A stretch of 64,000 bases of DNA. Origin: G965247775 sp965247775. GTDB lineage: Bacteria > Chloroflexota > Dehalococcoidia > Bin125. Shown here piece by piece: positions 8,977 through 16,449 of the stretch. The notes beneath the pieces were generated by a model, which was not told the DNA's origin, made no database searches, and saw nothing but the letters and a program-made list of their open reading frames with translations. A program made the position numbers and the translations under genes. The stretch is taken from contig OZ252031.1 of the NCBI GenBank assembly GCA_965247775.1, positions 930,001 to 994,000 of the forward strand, read 5' to 3'. Within the stretch, counting starts at the first letter, position 1. Each line of letters opens with the position of its first letter.

Positions 8977-8982
8977 ATCATA
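8977..8982 (-). promoter_or_regulatory. Extended -10-like box TGATATGAT for the nuoB operon
   Basis: On the minus strand, TATGAT preceded by TG-N, about 80 nt before the nuoB GTG. There is no clear -35 element, as is usual for an extended -10 promoter. Confidence 0.4.
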
Positions 8983-9035
8983 TCAGCGGTTCGGCGGCGA
9001 CGATACCGATGCCCGGACTGGGTCGACGAGCGTAC

Positions 9036-10214
9036 TCAGAAGGCGGGGGCGAGGGCGCGCAGGCGGTCGATGACCTGGGGCAGGATGCGGCCGACGCGGT
9101 CGATCTGCTCCAGGTCGTTGTCCTGACCGAGGGTGAGGCGCACGGCGGCGTGGGCGAGGTCGGCGTCGACGCCCATGGCGGTGAGGACGTGGCTGGGCTC
9201 GGCGGAGCCGGTGGTGCAGGCGGAGCCGGAGCTGGCGGCGACGCCCTCCATGTCGAGTTGGAGCAGGATGCTCTCGCCTTCGACGCCGGCGAAGCAGAGG
9301 CTGAGGTTGTTGGGCAGGCGGCGTTGCATGTCGCTGGGCCCGTTGAGGCGGACGTGTTCCACGCCCGTACGCAGGTGGCCCCAGAGCCGGTCGCGCAAGG
9401 CGCCGATGTGCGCGTTGCGCGCCTCCCTCTCGCTGATGGCGAGGTCCAGGGCGGTGGCGAGGGAGACGGCACCGGCCACGTTTTCGGTGCCGGCGCGGTG
9501 CTCGCTCTCCTGGCCGCCGCCGATGACCAGCGGGCGGAAGGGGGTGCGGTGTCGCAGGAAGAGCAGGCCGATTCCCTTGGGGCCGTAGATCTTGTGGGCG
9601 GTGAGGGAGAGGAGGTCGACGCCGAGCGCGTCGGGCCGGATGTCTGTTGCGCCGGCCGCTTGCACGGCGTCCGTGTGGACCAGGGTGTCCGGGTTGCGTT
9701 GCTTGACGGCGCGGGCGATCTCGGCGATGGGCTGGATGGTTCCGACCTCATTGTTGGCGGCCATGATGGTGACGAGAATGGTGTCGTTGCGGACGGCGGC
9801 GGCGGCGGCGGCGGGGTCGACGAAGCCCTCGGCATCGACGGGGAGGATGGTGACGTCGTAGCCGTCGCGCGCCAGCGCTTCCAGCGGCTCCAGGACGGCG
9901 TGGTGCTCGACGGCGGAGGTGATGATGTGGCGGCCGGCGTCGCGGCGGGCGGCGGCCACGCCGCGGATGGCAGCGTTGTCCGCCTCGGTGCCGCCGGACG
10001 TGAAGACCACTTCGTCCGGGTCGCATTCCAGCCGGGCGGCGACGCGGTCGCGGGCGTCGTCCAGGCCTTTGCGGGCCTGCTGGGCCTCGCGATAGATGCC
10101 GGAGGGGTTGCCCCAGCCCTGGTGGTAGTAGGGCAGCAGGGCCTCGACGACGCGCGGATCGACGGGCGTCGTGGCGGCGTGATCGAGGTAGACGCGTGCG
10201 GATGGTCCGCTCAT
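9036..10214 (-). CDS. Cysteine desulfurase (NifS/IscS family)
   Basis: A 392-residue PLP enzyme that takes sulfur from cysteine for Fe-S clusters and thio-modifications. Motifs: YLDHAATTPVDP at the N-terminus, SGGTEADN near 73, the PLP-binding Lys208 in LTAHKIYGPKG, and the persulfide-carrying Cys333 in SSGSACTTGS, the group I (IscS/NifS) arrangement. The ATG at 10214 has GGGAG about 10 nt upstream; the earlier in-frame codons are low-complexity. It is divergent from the HesB/ErpA-type carrier at 10418, so Fe-S assembly genes share this intergenic region. Confidence 0.93.
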   Translation of the reverse strand: MSGPSARVYLDHAATTPVDPRVVEALLPYYHQGWGNPSGIYREAQQARKGLDDARDRVAARLECDPDEVVFTSGGTEADNAAIRGVAAARRDAGRHIITSAVEHHAVLEPLEALARDGYDVTILPVDAEGFVDPAAAAAAVRNDTILVTIMAANNEVGTIQPIAEIARAVKQRNPDTLVHTDAVQAAGATDIRPDALGVDLLSLTAHKIYGPKGIGLLFLRHRTPFRPLVIGGGQESEHRAGTENVAGAVSLATALDLAISEREARNAHIGALRDRLWGHLRTGVEHVRLNGPSDMQRRLPNNLSLCFAGVEGESILLQLDMEGVAASSGSACTTGSAEPSHVLTAMGVDADLAHAAVRLTLGQDNDLEQIDRVGRILPQVIDRLRALAPAF

Positions 10215-10350
10215 GGGGCCGCTCCCGTCGGATACAGCGTATCGCCCCGGAGCGCGCGATGGGGGGGAGGCGGGGGCCGATGCGTCGTTGGGGCGGAGGG
10301 CAGCGGTCTTTGCGTGTCGGGCCGTATGGATCAGGCCGGGCGCCGGCGGA

Positions 10351-10356
10351 TATACT
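10351..10356 (+). promoter_or_regulatory. -10-like box TATACT upstream of the Fe-S carrier gene
   Basis: A close match to TATAAT about 60 nt upstream of the ATG at 10418, in the divergent spacer between the cysteine desulfurase and the Fe-S carrier. No good -35 and no recognisable IscR site. Confidence 0.4.
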
Positions 10357-10417
10357 GCGCTCATCCGCGGAGATTTCCCGTCCCCGGCGCGCAGCCCGGC
10401 GGCGGCGGAGGACAGCC

Positions 10418-10801
10418 ATGCCGATGCCAGTGCCCACACTCATCCAGGTCAGCGATCTGGCGGCGCAGAAGGCCGCCGTTCTGCTCAAGGACAAGGGCTT
10501 CGAAGACGGCGCGCTGCGCATCTTCGTGGTGGGGGGAGGCTGCAGCGGCTACCAGTACGGCATGGCTCTGGCGACCGAGGCCGAAGAGGGCGATGCCGTG
10601 GTGGAAGAGGGCGGCGTCCGCTTCCTGGTGGATACGGAGAGCGCGCCGCTGCTCACGGGCGCGCAGGTGGACTACGTCGACGATGTGATGAAGCAGGGCT
10701 TCAGCATCACCAACCCCAACGCGGTCAAGAGCTGCGCTTGCGGCACCTCCTTCGACACGGCGGATGGCGACGGCGCCGCTCAGGCCCGTTCCTGCGTCTA
10801 G
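10418..10801 (+). CDS. erpA: HesB/IscA/ErpA-type iron-sulfur carrier
   Basis: A 127-residue A-type carrier that accepts nascent Fe-S clusters and delivers them to apoproteins. The three conserved cysteines are present: C42 in GGGCSGYQYG and C106/C108 in SCACGTSF, with the usual spacing. A fourth Cys lies at the extreme C-terminus (126). The ATG at 10418 follows GGCGGAGGA. It is encoded opposite the cysteine desulfurase and is a plausible client of it. ErpA, IscA and SufA cannot be told apart from this sequence alone, so the symbol is tentative. Confidence 0.9.
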   Translation: MPMPVPTLIQVSDLAAQKAAVLLKDKGFEDGALRIFVVGGGCSGYQYGMALATEAEEGDAVVEEGGVRFLVDTESAPLLTGAQVDYVDDVMKQGFSITNPNAVKSCACGTSFDTADGDGAAQARSCV

Positions 10802-11135
10802 TCGCGCCGACCTCCCGCGCGCTGCGCGCGCCGCTGCCGCTGTGCCCGGCTTCGACGGAGCCCAGAGGGCGGCGCCGATCGGGCTGCCCGGGAGGCCGTG
10901 AAGCTCCCGGCGGGTCAGCTTGATGCCTGCCCTCATATCCGGCCCTGGTCTGCGGTCGATGCTGCGAGGGAGCGGAAAGGCCGAGCCATGGGTCCCTCCG
11001 TGGCGTGTTTCGTGCCCCGGACCTCCGCCGTGCGCTGGCTACCCTTCGAGACGGCCGGCTTCGAGGCCACCGCCTCCCGGCGCTAGGCTGGGTTCCGCTG
11101 CGGCGCCGCGGGCGGCGCGGAAGGAGGAGCGGCGC
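10802..11135 (+). other. Intergenic stretch with a -10-like box at its end
   Basis: About 330 bp without a credible gene. It contains a GGGAG/CTCCC stem near 10890-10910 and a -10-like TAGGCT at 11084-11089 that could serve the small gene at 11136. I looked for SRP RNA, RNase P, tmRNA and riboswitch cores and found none. Confidence 0.4.
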
Positions 11136-11345
11136 GTGCTGACCGAACTCTGGGAGTCCGATCCGTTCACGGAGCGGCGTGAGGCCGTGATCGACACGCT
11201 GGAGACGGACTACCGCTGGGAGAAAGGCGACATCTTCGTACACGCCCGCGGCGGCAGCCGGGACCGCTTTCGGGTGATCAGTGTGCAGGTGCAGATCGGC
11301 GATGAGGGGCTGAAACGGCACGTGCTGGCTCTGCGACTGGAATGA
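11136..11345 (+). CDS. Small conserved-looking protein of unknown function
   Basis: A 69-residue protein starting at GTG with an excellent AAGGAGGA ribosome site 8 nt upstream, which is the main support. It is acidic at its N-terminus (LWESDPFTERREAVIDTLE), followed by beta-like stretches (KGDIFVHARGGSRDRFRVIS, VQVQIGDEGLKRHVLALRL). No Cys, membrane segment or recognised domain. The longer frame upstream is Pro/Arg-rich and not coding-like. It lies 52 bp before the uracil-DNA glycosylase gene, so it may be co-transcribed with it. Confidence 0.65.
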   Translation: MLTELWESDPFTERREAVIDTLETDYRWEKGDIFVHARGGSRDRFRVISVQVQIGDEGLKRHVLALRLE

Positions 11346-11397
11346 GCCCCGCCCTGTTGGCGGACGGGCGCGGGGATGCCGCCGGCCGGGGGCCGGG

Positions 11398-12084
11398 GTG
11401 ACGGCCGCCGGGCTGCGGCTGAGCCGGCTGGCCGGACGGGCGCGGGCCTGCCGGCGCTGCCCGGCCGTGCGCCCCGGCAGCGCGGTGCTGGGGGCGCGTA
11501 ACGGACCCGTGCCGGCGCCGCTCCTGTTCGTGGCGGAGGCGCCGGGGTACCTGGGGGGCGTGCGGACGGGGGTCCCCCTGCTGGGCGATCGTTCGGGGGC
11601 GAACTTCCGGTATTACTGCGCCGAGGCGGGCATCGATCTGAGGCGCGCCTTCGTCTGCAACGCCGTGTTGTGCCATCCGCCCAGCGCCGAGGGGCGCAAC
11701 CGCACGCCCCGGGCCGGCGAGGTGGCGGCATGCGGCGACTTCCTGGGCGCCATCGTGGATCTCGTGGCGCCGCTGCTGGTCGTGGCGCTGGGGCGGGTGG
11801 CGCTGGTCGCGCTGGGGCGACTGGCGCCGCATGATCTGGCCTTGGGCCCCGACAACGGGCGGGTGGTGGCGTGGCGGGGGCGCCGTCTGATGTCGCTGTA
11901 CCACCCCTCGGGGCAGACGCTGGGGCGGCGCGCGCGCGCCCAGCAGGTGGACGACTACCGCGCCATTGCCCACCGCCTGCGTGGCATTGAGGGGGCACTC
12001 GCCTCCGGGCTGGAGCGCGGTCGCCGGGACGTTGATTGCGGCCGGGAGTTCGATTGCTCCACTGGCGGGCCCTCCATATCCTGA
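11398..12084 (+). CDS. Uracil-DNA glycosylase, Fe-S family 4-like
   Basis: A 228-residue base-excision enzyme that removes uracil from DNA. Iron-sulfur Cys candidates are C18/C21 (CRRC), C92 (NAVLCHPPS) and C112 (AACGDF), the family 4 layout. Active-site motif 1 reads VAEAPGYLGG, GDRSG follows at about 64-67, and motif 2 is YHPS near residue 175. The glycine-rich EAPG loop is slightly altered from the classical GEAPGxxE, so family 5 or another clade is possible. The GTG at 11398 is the only upstream start that keeps the CxxC motif, and its ribosome site is weak. The C-terminal 25 residues look unstructured. Confidence 0.8.
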   Translation: MTAAGLRLSRLAGRARACRRCPAVRPGSAVLGARNGPVPAPLLFVAEAPGYLGGVRTGVPLLGDRSGANFRYYCAEAGIDLRRAFVCNAVLCHPPSAEGRNRTPRAGEVAACGDFLGAIVDLVAPLLVVALGRVALVALGRLAPHDLALGPDNGRVVAWRGRRLMSLYHPSGQTLGRRARAQQVDDYRAIAHRLRGIEGALASGLERGRRDVDCGREFDCSTGGPSIS

Positions 12085-12166
12085 CCGCCGCGGCGGCTGC
12101 CGACCGGTGCCTTCCCAGGGGGGGGATCGAGCGTCCCCCGCCCGCGGGCGCAAGCGTTGGGAGCGC

Positions 12167-12991
12167 ATGGAAACCGACACCCTTCCCTACACGCTCTTCC
12201 TGATTCTGTCCGAGCTGGCGTTGGGTGGGACGCTGGCGATGCAGTTCGTGGACATGCGGGGGCAGGCCAGTCGCGGCTTCATCAAAGCCACGACGATCAT
12301 GCTGCCAGTCCTGCTGGGGCTGACCTTCTGGGTGGCGCTGACCCTGGAGGGCGACGTCGCGGAGGGGTATCGCTTGGACGCCGGCCCGCGCGGGGCCATG
12401 GTCGTGCTGCTGGGGCTGATGACGGGCGGCAGCGTGGCTCACAACGTGCTGCTCTACGCGGACCGTCCGCGCGCCGCTCGCACGGTGGGGACGGTCCTCT
12501 CGCTGTTGGCGCTGGCCGTGCTGTTGCTCGCCGCGATCATGCTGCGCCTGCCCGTCTGGGGCATGGGTCTGGTCTTCTTCAGCCTCCTCCTGGGCAGCCT
12601 GGCCGTGGGCTTCGCCAGCGTGGGCCTGACGCTGGGGCACTGGTATCTGGTGACGCCGCGCCTGCCGGCGCGGCCGCTCAACGAGGTGACGTTCCTCCTG
12701 CTGGCCGTCGTGCTGGCGCAGATCGTGGTGTTCGGGCTAGCCGTCGCGCTGCCGGTGGACGAGACGCCGCAGGGTGGCCGCGACCGCGCGCTGGCCGACG
12801 ATGCGACGTTCTGGCTGCGCATCGTCGTGGGGCTGGCGCTGCCGCTGGTGATGGGCTGGATGGCGTGGTCGTCCTCGCGTATCCGCTCGATGATGGCGGC
12901 GACGGGGCTGCTCTACTTGGTTACGGCGCTGGTGCTGGCGGGCGAGATCGCCGCGCGGGCTCTGCTCTTCGATTCGGGCCGCCCGATCTAG
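12167..12991 (+). CDS. Integral membrane protein with about eight helices
   Basis: A 274-residue protein with about eight hydrophobic segments and short loops. A GHWYLVTPRLPARPLNEV stretch between helices 5 and 6 is the most motif-like part. The overall pattern recalls polytopic quinone-reactive or cytochrome-oxidase-associated subunits, but I cannot assign it. The ATG at 12167 follows TTGGGAG. It stands alone between the UDG gene (82 bp upstream) and a convergent metal receptor gene. Function unknown. Confidence 0.7.
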   Translation: METDTLPYTLFLILSELALGGTLAMQFVDMRGQASRGFIKATTIMLPVLLGLTFWVALTLEGDVAEGYRLDAGPRGAMVVLLGLMTGGSVAHNVLLYADRPRAARTVGTVLSLLALAVLLLAAIMLRLPVWGMGLVFFSLLLGSLAVGFASVGLTLGHWYLVTPRLPARPLNEVTFLLLAVVLAQIVVFGLAVALPVDETPQGGRDRALADDATFWLRIVVGLALPLVMGWMAWSSSRIRSMMAATGLLYLVTALVLAGEIAARALLFDSGRPI

Positions 12992-13016
12992 CGATCGTGG
13001 TGGCGGCGGCGCGAGT

Positions 13017-14054
13017 CTAGTCCTCCACGACCTCTTCCTGGGACTGCACGCTCAGGCGCAGCCCCGGCGGCATGGCGGGGTCCGTTCGTGGCGAGCGCTT
13101 GGGCCGGCGCGTGGGTTTCGGAGCGTTCTTGCGCGCGTCGCGGCGGGCCGTGCCGCCCGCTTTGCTTGCACTCGGCGTTGGCCCCTTGGGACGTTTCGGG
13201 GACTCCTCCGGGCGAGGTGGGGGTTTCCAGCCGGGCCGGGCCTGGTCGAGGCATTTCTCCAGGCGCAGCAACCCCTCGGCGATGCGGGGGCCGTACCAGG
13301 TCAGCCAGCGGCCGTTGACGAGGACCACGTGGCCCTCCCGGGCGGCGCGGATCTCGCGCAGGGCGAGGAGTTCGGCGCGGTGGCGCTCGCGGAAGAAGTA
13401 GGGCTCGTCGGGGAGGAGGATGAGTTCCGGGTCGGCGGCGCGGATCGCCGCCAGATCGACCTGTGGGTAGCGCGCGCCTGAGGGGTGGGACTCGAAGACG
13501 TTCTCGCCGCCGACCAGGCGCAGGACGTCGCCGGCGTAGGTGTCGCCGCCGACGGCCAGGTAGGGGTTTCGCCAGATGGGGCAGAAGACGCGCAGGCGGG
13601 GGCGTTCCGCGTTGAGGCTCTCCTGTCGCTCCAGCTCCGCGCGGATGGGCTCCAGCTTGACTTGGAGGCGGACCCCCACCTGGAGCAGCTCCGCCAGCGT
13701 CTCCAGCTCGGCCAGCGCCTCGCGGACTCCCCGCGGGTAGCCCACGAACACCGTGAGGCCCGCGGCCTCCAGCGCCTCGATGTCCTCGCGGCGGTTCTCC
13801 TCCTGATTGGCGAGCACCAGGTCTGGGGCCAAGGAGACGATCGTTGCGACGTCCGGGTCTTTGGTGCCGCCCACTTTGCGGACGGGCGCGACCAGGGCGG
13901 CGGGCTCGCGGCAGAACTTGGTCACGCCCACGAGGAGCCGCGCGTCGGCCAGGGTGGCGACGCTTTCCGTCACGCTGGGGACGAGCGAAACGACGCGCTG
14001 GGGCCGCCGGTCGAGCCGGACGCGGCGGCCGCGGGCGTCCAGGGCAGTGGGCAT
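13017..14054 (-). CDS. Helical-backbone metal receptor (BtuF/TroA-like) without signal peptide
   Basis: A 345-residue protein of the fold used by B12, haem and siderophore ABC binding proteins: RVVSLVPSVTESVATL at the start, APDLVLANQEENRREDIEAL near 80, and AIRAADPELILLPDEPYFF near 210. It begins directly with the mature domain and has no export signal or lipobox, so it is probably cytoplasmic or bound as a cobamide/metal sensor. A Pro/Lys/Arg-rich tail of about 70 residues (from about 275) is unusual. The ATG at 14054 matches the domain start. It is divergent from a metal ABC ATPase across 261 bp; no permease is adjacent. Confidence 0.8.
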   Translation of the reverse strand: MPTALDARGRRVRLDRRPQRVVSLVPSVTESVATLADARLLVGVTKFCREPAALVAPVRKVGGTKDPDVATIVSLAPDLVLANQEENRREDIEALEAAGLTVFVGYPRGVREALAELETLAELLQVGVRLQVKLEPIRAELERQESLNAERPRLRVFCPIWRNPYLAVGGDTYAGDVLRLVGGENVFESHPSGARYPQVDLAAIRAADPELILLPDEPYFFRERHRAELLALREIRAAREGHVVLVNGRWLTWYGPRIAEGLLRLEKCLDQARPGWKPPPRPEESPKRPKGPTPSASKAGGTARRDARKNAPKPTRRPKRSPRTDPAMPPGLRLSVQSQEEVVED

Positions 14055-14095
14055 GGGAAACCTCGCGCTGCGAGCGGCGCAGGGGCGCGTTGCTG

Positions 14096-14101
14096 AGTAT
14101 A
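14096..14101 (-). promoter_or_regulatory. -10-like box TATACT upstream of the metal receptor gene
   Basis: TATACT on the minus strand about 40 nt before the ATG at 14054, preceded by GGGA. No -35. The rest of the divergent spacer to 14315 shows no recognisable Zur, MntR or Fur palindrome. Confidence 0.4.
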
Positions 14102-14315
14102 TCCCCGTACCCAGGCGTCCCAGGGCCGCGGGGCACGTGTTTGGGGCCGCAGTCCGCATGCCCCCGATCTCGCCGCCGGGCCATACCGACAGTAGGAACC
14201 GGCGTGAGGAGGTCCGCTGCGCTGGGGCGGTGAACTGGCAGGAAAGCTCCGACCCGGCTCTGATACCCTCCCCCGCCGGGGTGTCGCGCCGGCGTGGCGT
14301 GGGGGAGGGGACCGT

Positions 14316-15152
14316 ATGGGCGAGCGCCATCGCACATCGGCGGATCCCGTACCGCCCGCGCCGCGGCTCGTGATGCAGGTCGAGGATCTGACCACGGGCT
14401 ACGAGCGGACGCCGGCGATCGAGGAGGTGAGCTTCTCGGCCGGCGGCGGTGAGTTGATCGGGCTGATCGGGCCCAACGGGTCGGGCAAGAGCACGCTGAT
14501 CCGCGCCCTGGTGGGGTTGCTCCCGGCCTGGCGGGGGTCGGTGCGGCTGTTCGGCGATCCACCGCGGCGGGCGCGAACGCGCCTGGGCTACATGCCCCAG
14601 GCGGAGAGTGTGGATTGGGGCTTCCCGATCAGCGTGCGGGAGGTCGTGGCGATGGCCCTCTACCGCCCGCGCTGGGGTCCCGCCCGCCTGCGCGGCCTGG
14701 GGCGCCGTGACCCGCGCGTGGGGGCGGCGATGGCGCGGACGGGCGTGGCGGAGCTGGCCGGCCGCCAGGTGGGCGAACTGAGCGGGGGGCAGCAGCGTCG
14801 TGTGCTGCTGGCGCGCACGCTGGTGCGGGACCCCGAGCTGTTGCTCCTGGACGAGCCGGCGGCCGGACTCGACACGGCCAGCGAGCACCAGCTGATGGAG
14901 CTGCTGCGCGGGCTGGTGGCGGATGGCAAGACCGTGCTGGTCGCGACGCACGACATCGGCTCGGTCTTCGAGTTCTTCTCCCGCGTGCTGTGTGTGAAGG
15001 GCCGCCTGATCGCCGACGGACCGCCGCGCTCCGCGCTGGTGGAGCAGACCTTAGTCGAGACCTTCGGGCGGCACCTGGTGGTCTTCTACCGCGGCGAGCA
15101 CGGCTACGCGGCCGAGCCGCATGTCCATCATGGCCAGCACGAGCACGACTAG
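14316..15152 (+). CDS. Metal-type ABC transporter ATPase (Mn/Zn family)
   Basis: A 278-residue nucleotide-binding subunit. Walker A is at 52-59 (GPNGSGKS), the signature LSGGQ at about 155-159, Walker B LLLLDEP near 175-181, and the switch His212. The stretch YMPQAESVDWGFPISVREVV is typical of the manganese/zinc/iron chelate family (MntB/ZnuC). The C-terminus ends in a His-rich HVHHGQHEHD that could bind metal. No permease or exported binding protein lies beside it, so it is an orphan here. The start at 14316 has a strong GGAGGGG site. Its 3' end overlaps the convergent methyltransferase by 4 bp. Confidence 0.88.
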   Translation: MGERHRTSADPVPPAPRLVMQVEDLTTGYERTPAIEEVSFSAGGGELIGLIGPNGSGKSTLIRALVGLLPAWRGSVRLFGDPPRRARTRLGYMPQAESVDWGFPISVREVVAMALYRPRWGPARLRGLGRRDPRVGAAMARTGVAELAGRQVGELSGGQQRRVLLARTLVRDPELLLLDEPAAGLDTASEHQLMELLRGLVADGKTVLVATHDIGSVFEFFSRVLCVKGRLIADGPPRSALVEQTLVETFGRHLVVFYRGEHGYAAEPHVHHGQHEHD

Positions 15153-15898
15153 GCGGCGTCCAGCGCCACGACCGCTACGTGCCGATGCAGCGAGAAGGCG
15201 AAGGCGCCCCGGCTCGCGCGCTCGGCCAGGTCGGCGCGCCAGTCGTCGAAGCGGCGGGCGCGTACGACGGCGGCCTGCACGACCAGGAACTGCCGCAGGA
15301 GACGCAGCAGGTGGTGTGCGTAGGTGTCGGGTCGCAACTCCTCGCCGCGGACGGTCTGCCGCTGCATCGTCTGGGCGCGCAGGCCGGCTGCGCGCAACAG
15401 GGCCGGCAGCGCTGCTGCGGTGGCTGCCTGGGGCCCGGCGTAGAGGCGGGTGAACTCGCGGCTGGTCTCCGGGTCGCCGCTGTCGAACCAGAGCGAGGAC
15501 CAGTCGCTCTGGGCCACGATCAGGCGATGGCGTGCGGCGCGGGCCATCTCCCGCAGGACCTGGGCCGGATCCGCAAACCACTCCAGGCTCTCGCTGCTCA
15601 GCGCGGTCGCGCAGGCGCCATCGCGGAAGGGCAGGTGGGCTCCGTCCGCGCGCAGGCGCGCGAAGCCGCGGGGCCCGTGCCAGTCGGCCGGCAGACGCCG
15701 GTCCAGGGCCAGGCCGTGCAGGCCGGCGCCTGCCACGATCGAGGCCAGCGCCAGGCCGTCGCCGCTGCCGACGTCCAGCAGAGGCGAGGCCGTGCGCGGA
15801 CCGCGGCCGGCGACCAGCAGGTCGTAGAGGGCGTCGTCGTGGGGGCGCAGCTCGGGCAGGCGGGCCGGGGTCGGTGGGGGAAGGGGGTCTTCGGGCAC
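15149..15898 (-). CDS. Class I SAM-dependent methyltransferase
   Basis: A 249-residue protein with a Rossmann-type methyltransferase core: motif I LLDVGSGDGLALASIVAG near 40-57, an acidic residue after strand 2 (ALDRRLP), the LPFRDGACATALSSESLEW segment, and LREMARAARHRLIVAQSDW. The substrate is unknown; the second half (LRLLRQFLVVQ) is not diagnostic. The start at GTG 15898 keeps the whole domain, and no strong ribosome site is seen. It is downstream of the DUF2203 gene (18 bp), probably co-transcribed. Confidence 0.75.
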   Translation of the reverse strand: MPEDPLPPPTPARLPELRPHDDALYDLLVAGRGPRTASPLLDVGSGDGLALASIVAGAGLHGLALDRRLPADWHGPRGFARLRADGAHLPFRDGACATALSSESLEWFADPAQVLREMARAARHRLIVAQSDWSSLWFDSGDPETSREFTRLYAGPQAATAAALPALLRAAGLRAQTMQRQTVRGEELRPDTYAHHLLRLLRQFLVVQAAVVRARRFDDWRADLAERASRGAFAFSLHRHVAVVALDAA

Positions 15899-15916
15899 GA
15901 CGGGCGGCGGGGTCGC

Positions 15917-16339
15917 CTACTCCCACTCCTCGTCGACGACGGCCTGGCGGCCCGCGAAGCCGGCCGCCAGCTCATGCCACCAGGCGACGGTGGGCTCGCC
16001 CTGGAGCCAGCAGAGGAGGACGCGGCGGCCCTCGCGATCGGCCAGCCAGTCGACGAGGCCGCGGTCGAGATCCTTGAGCTGCACGCCGGCCTGCTCCAGT
16101 TCCGCGGCCAGGGCTTGCAAGCGCTGGACGGCCGCCTGGAGGCGGGCTTCGGCCTGGCGGGTGTCGGCGTGGACGCCGCCGCCGTTTCCGGTGGCGGCGC
16201 GTCGCAGGGCGTCCACGACGGCGCGCGCCTGTTGCGCCTGGCGCTTGCGCTGCTGCATCGCGGCCAGGAGGGCGCCGACGCGGGGCAGCATGGCGCGGGC
16301 CTCGTGCAAGCGGAAGATGGGGGGGTCGGGCTCGGTCAT
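15917..16339 (-). CDS. DUF2203 family protein
   Basis: A 140-residue protein opening with IFRLHEARAMLPRVGALLA, the DUF2203 start, followed by a long coiled-coil region (about 25-100) and the conserved end QLKDLDRGLVDWLADREGR then CWLQGEP and GFAGRQ. The function of the family is unknown. The ATG at 16339 is used because upstream codons are not family-like. A -10-like TAGGAT lies at 16357-16362 on the minus strand. It heads a two-gene unit with the methyltransferase. Confidence 0.85.
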   Translation of the reverse strand: MTEPDPPIFRLHEARAMLPRVGALLAAMQQRKRQAQQARAVVDALRRAATGNGGGVHADTRQAEARLQAAVQRLQALAAELEQAGVQLKDLDRGLVDWLADREGRRVLLCWLQGEPTVAWWHELAAGFAGRQAVVDEEWE

Positions 16340-16449
16340 GGCGTCTCGCAGGGGCAATCCTAGCCGGGCAGCGGCTGAGTGGACGGGGATCGCGCCCGCC
16401 CGCATACTGAGCCGGAAGCCGAACCGCGATCCGAAAGTCTGCGACGCCG

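Noticed and set aside
10802..11135. Structural RNA gene in the gap after the Fe-S carrier gene
   Set aside because: No SRP, RNase P, 6S, tmRNA or riboswitch core could be recognised.
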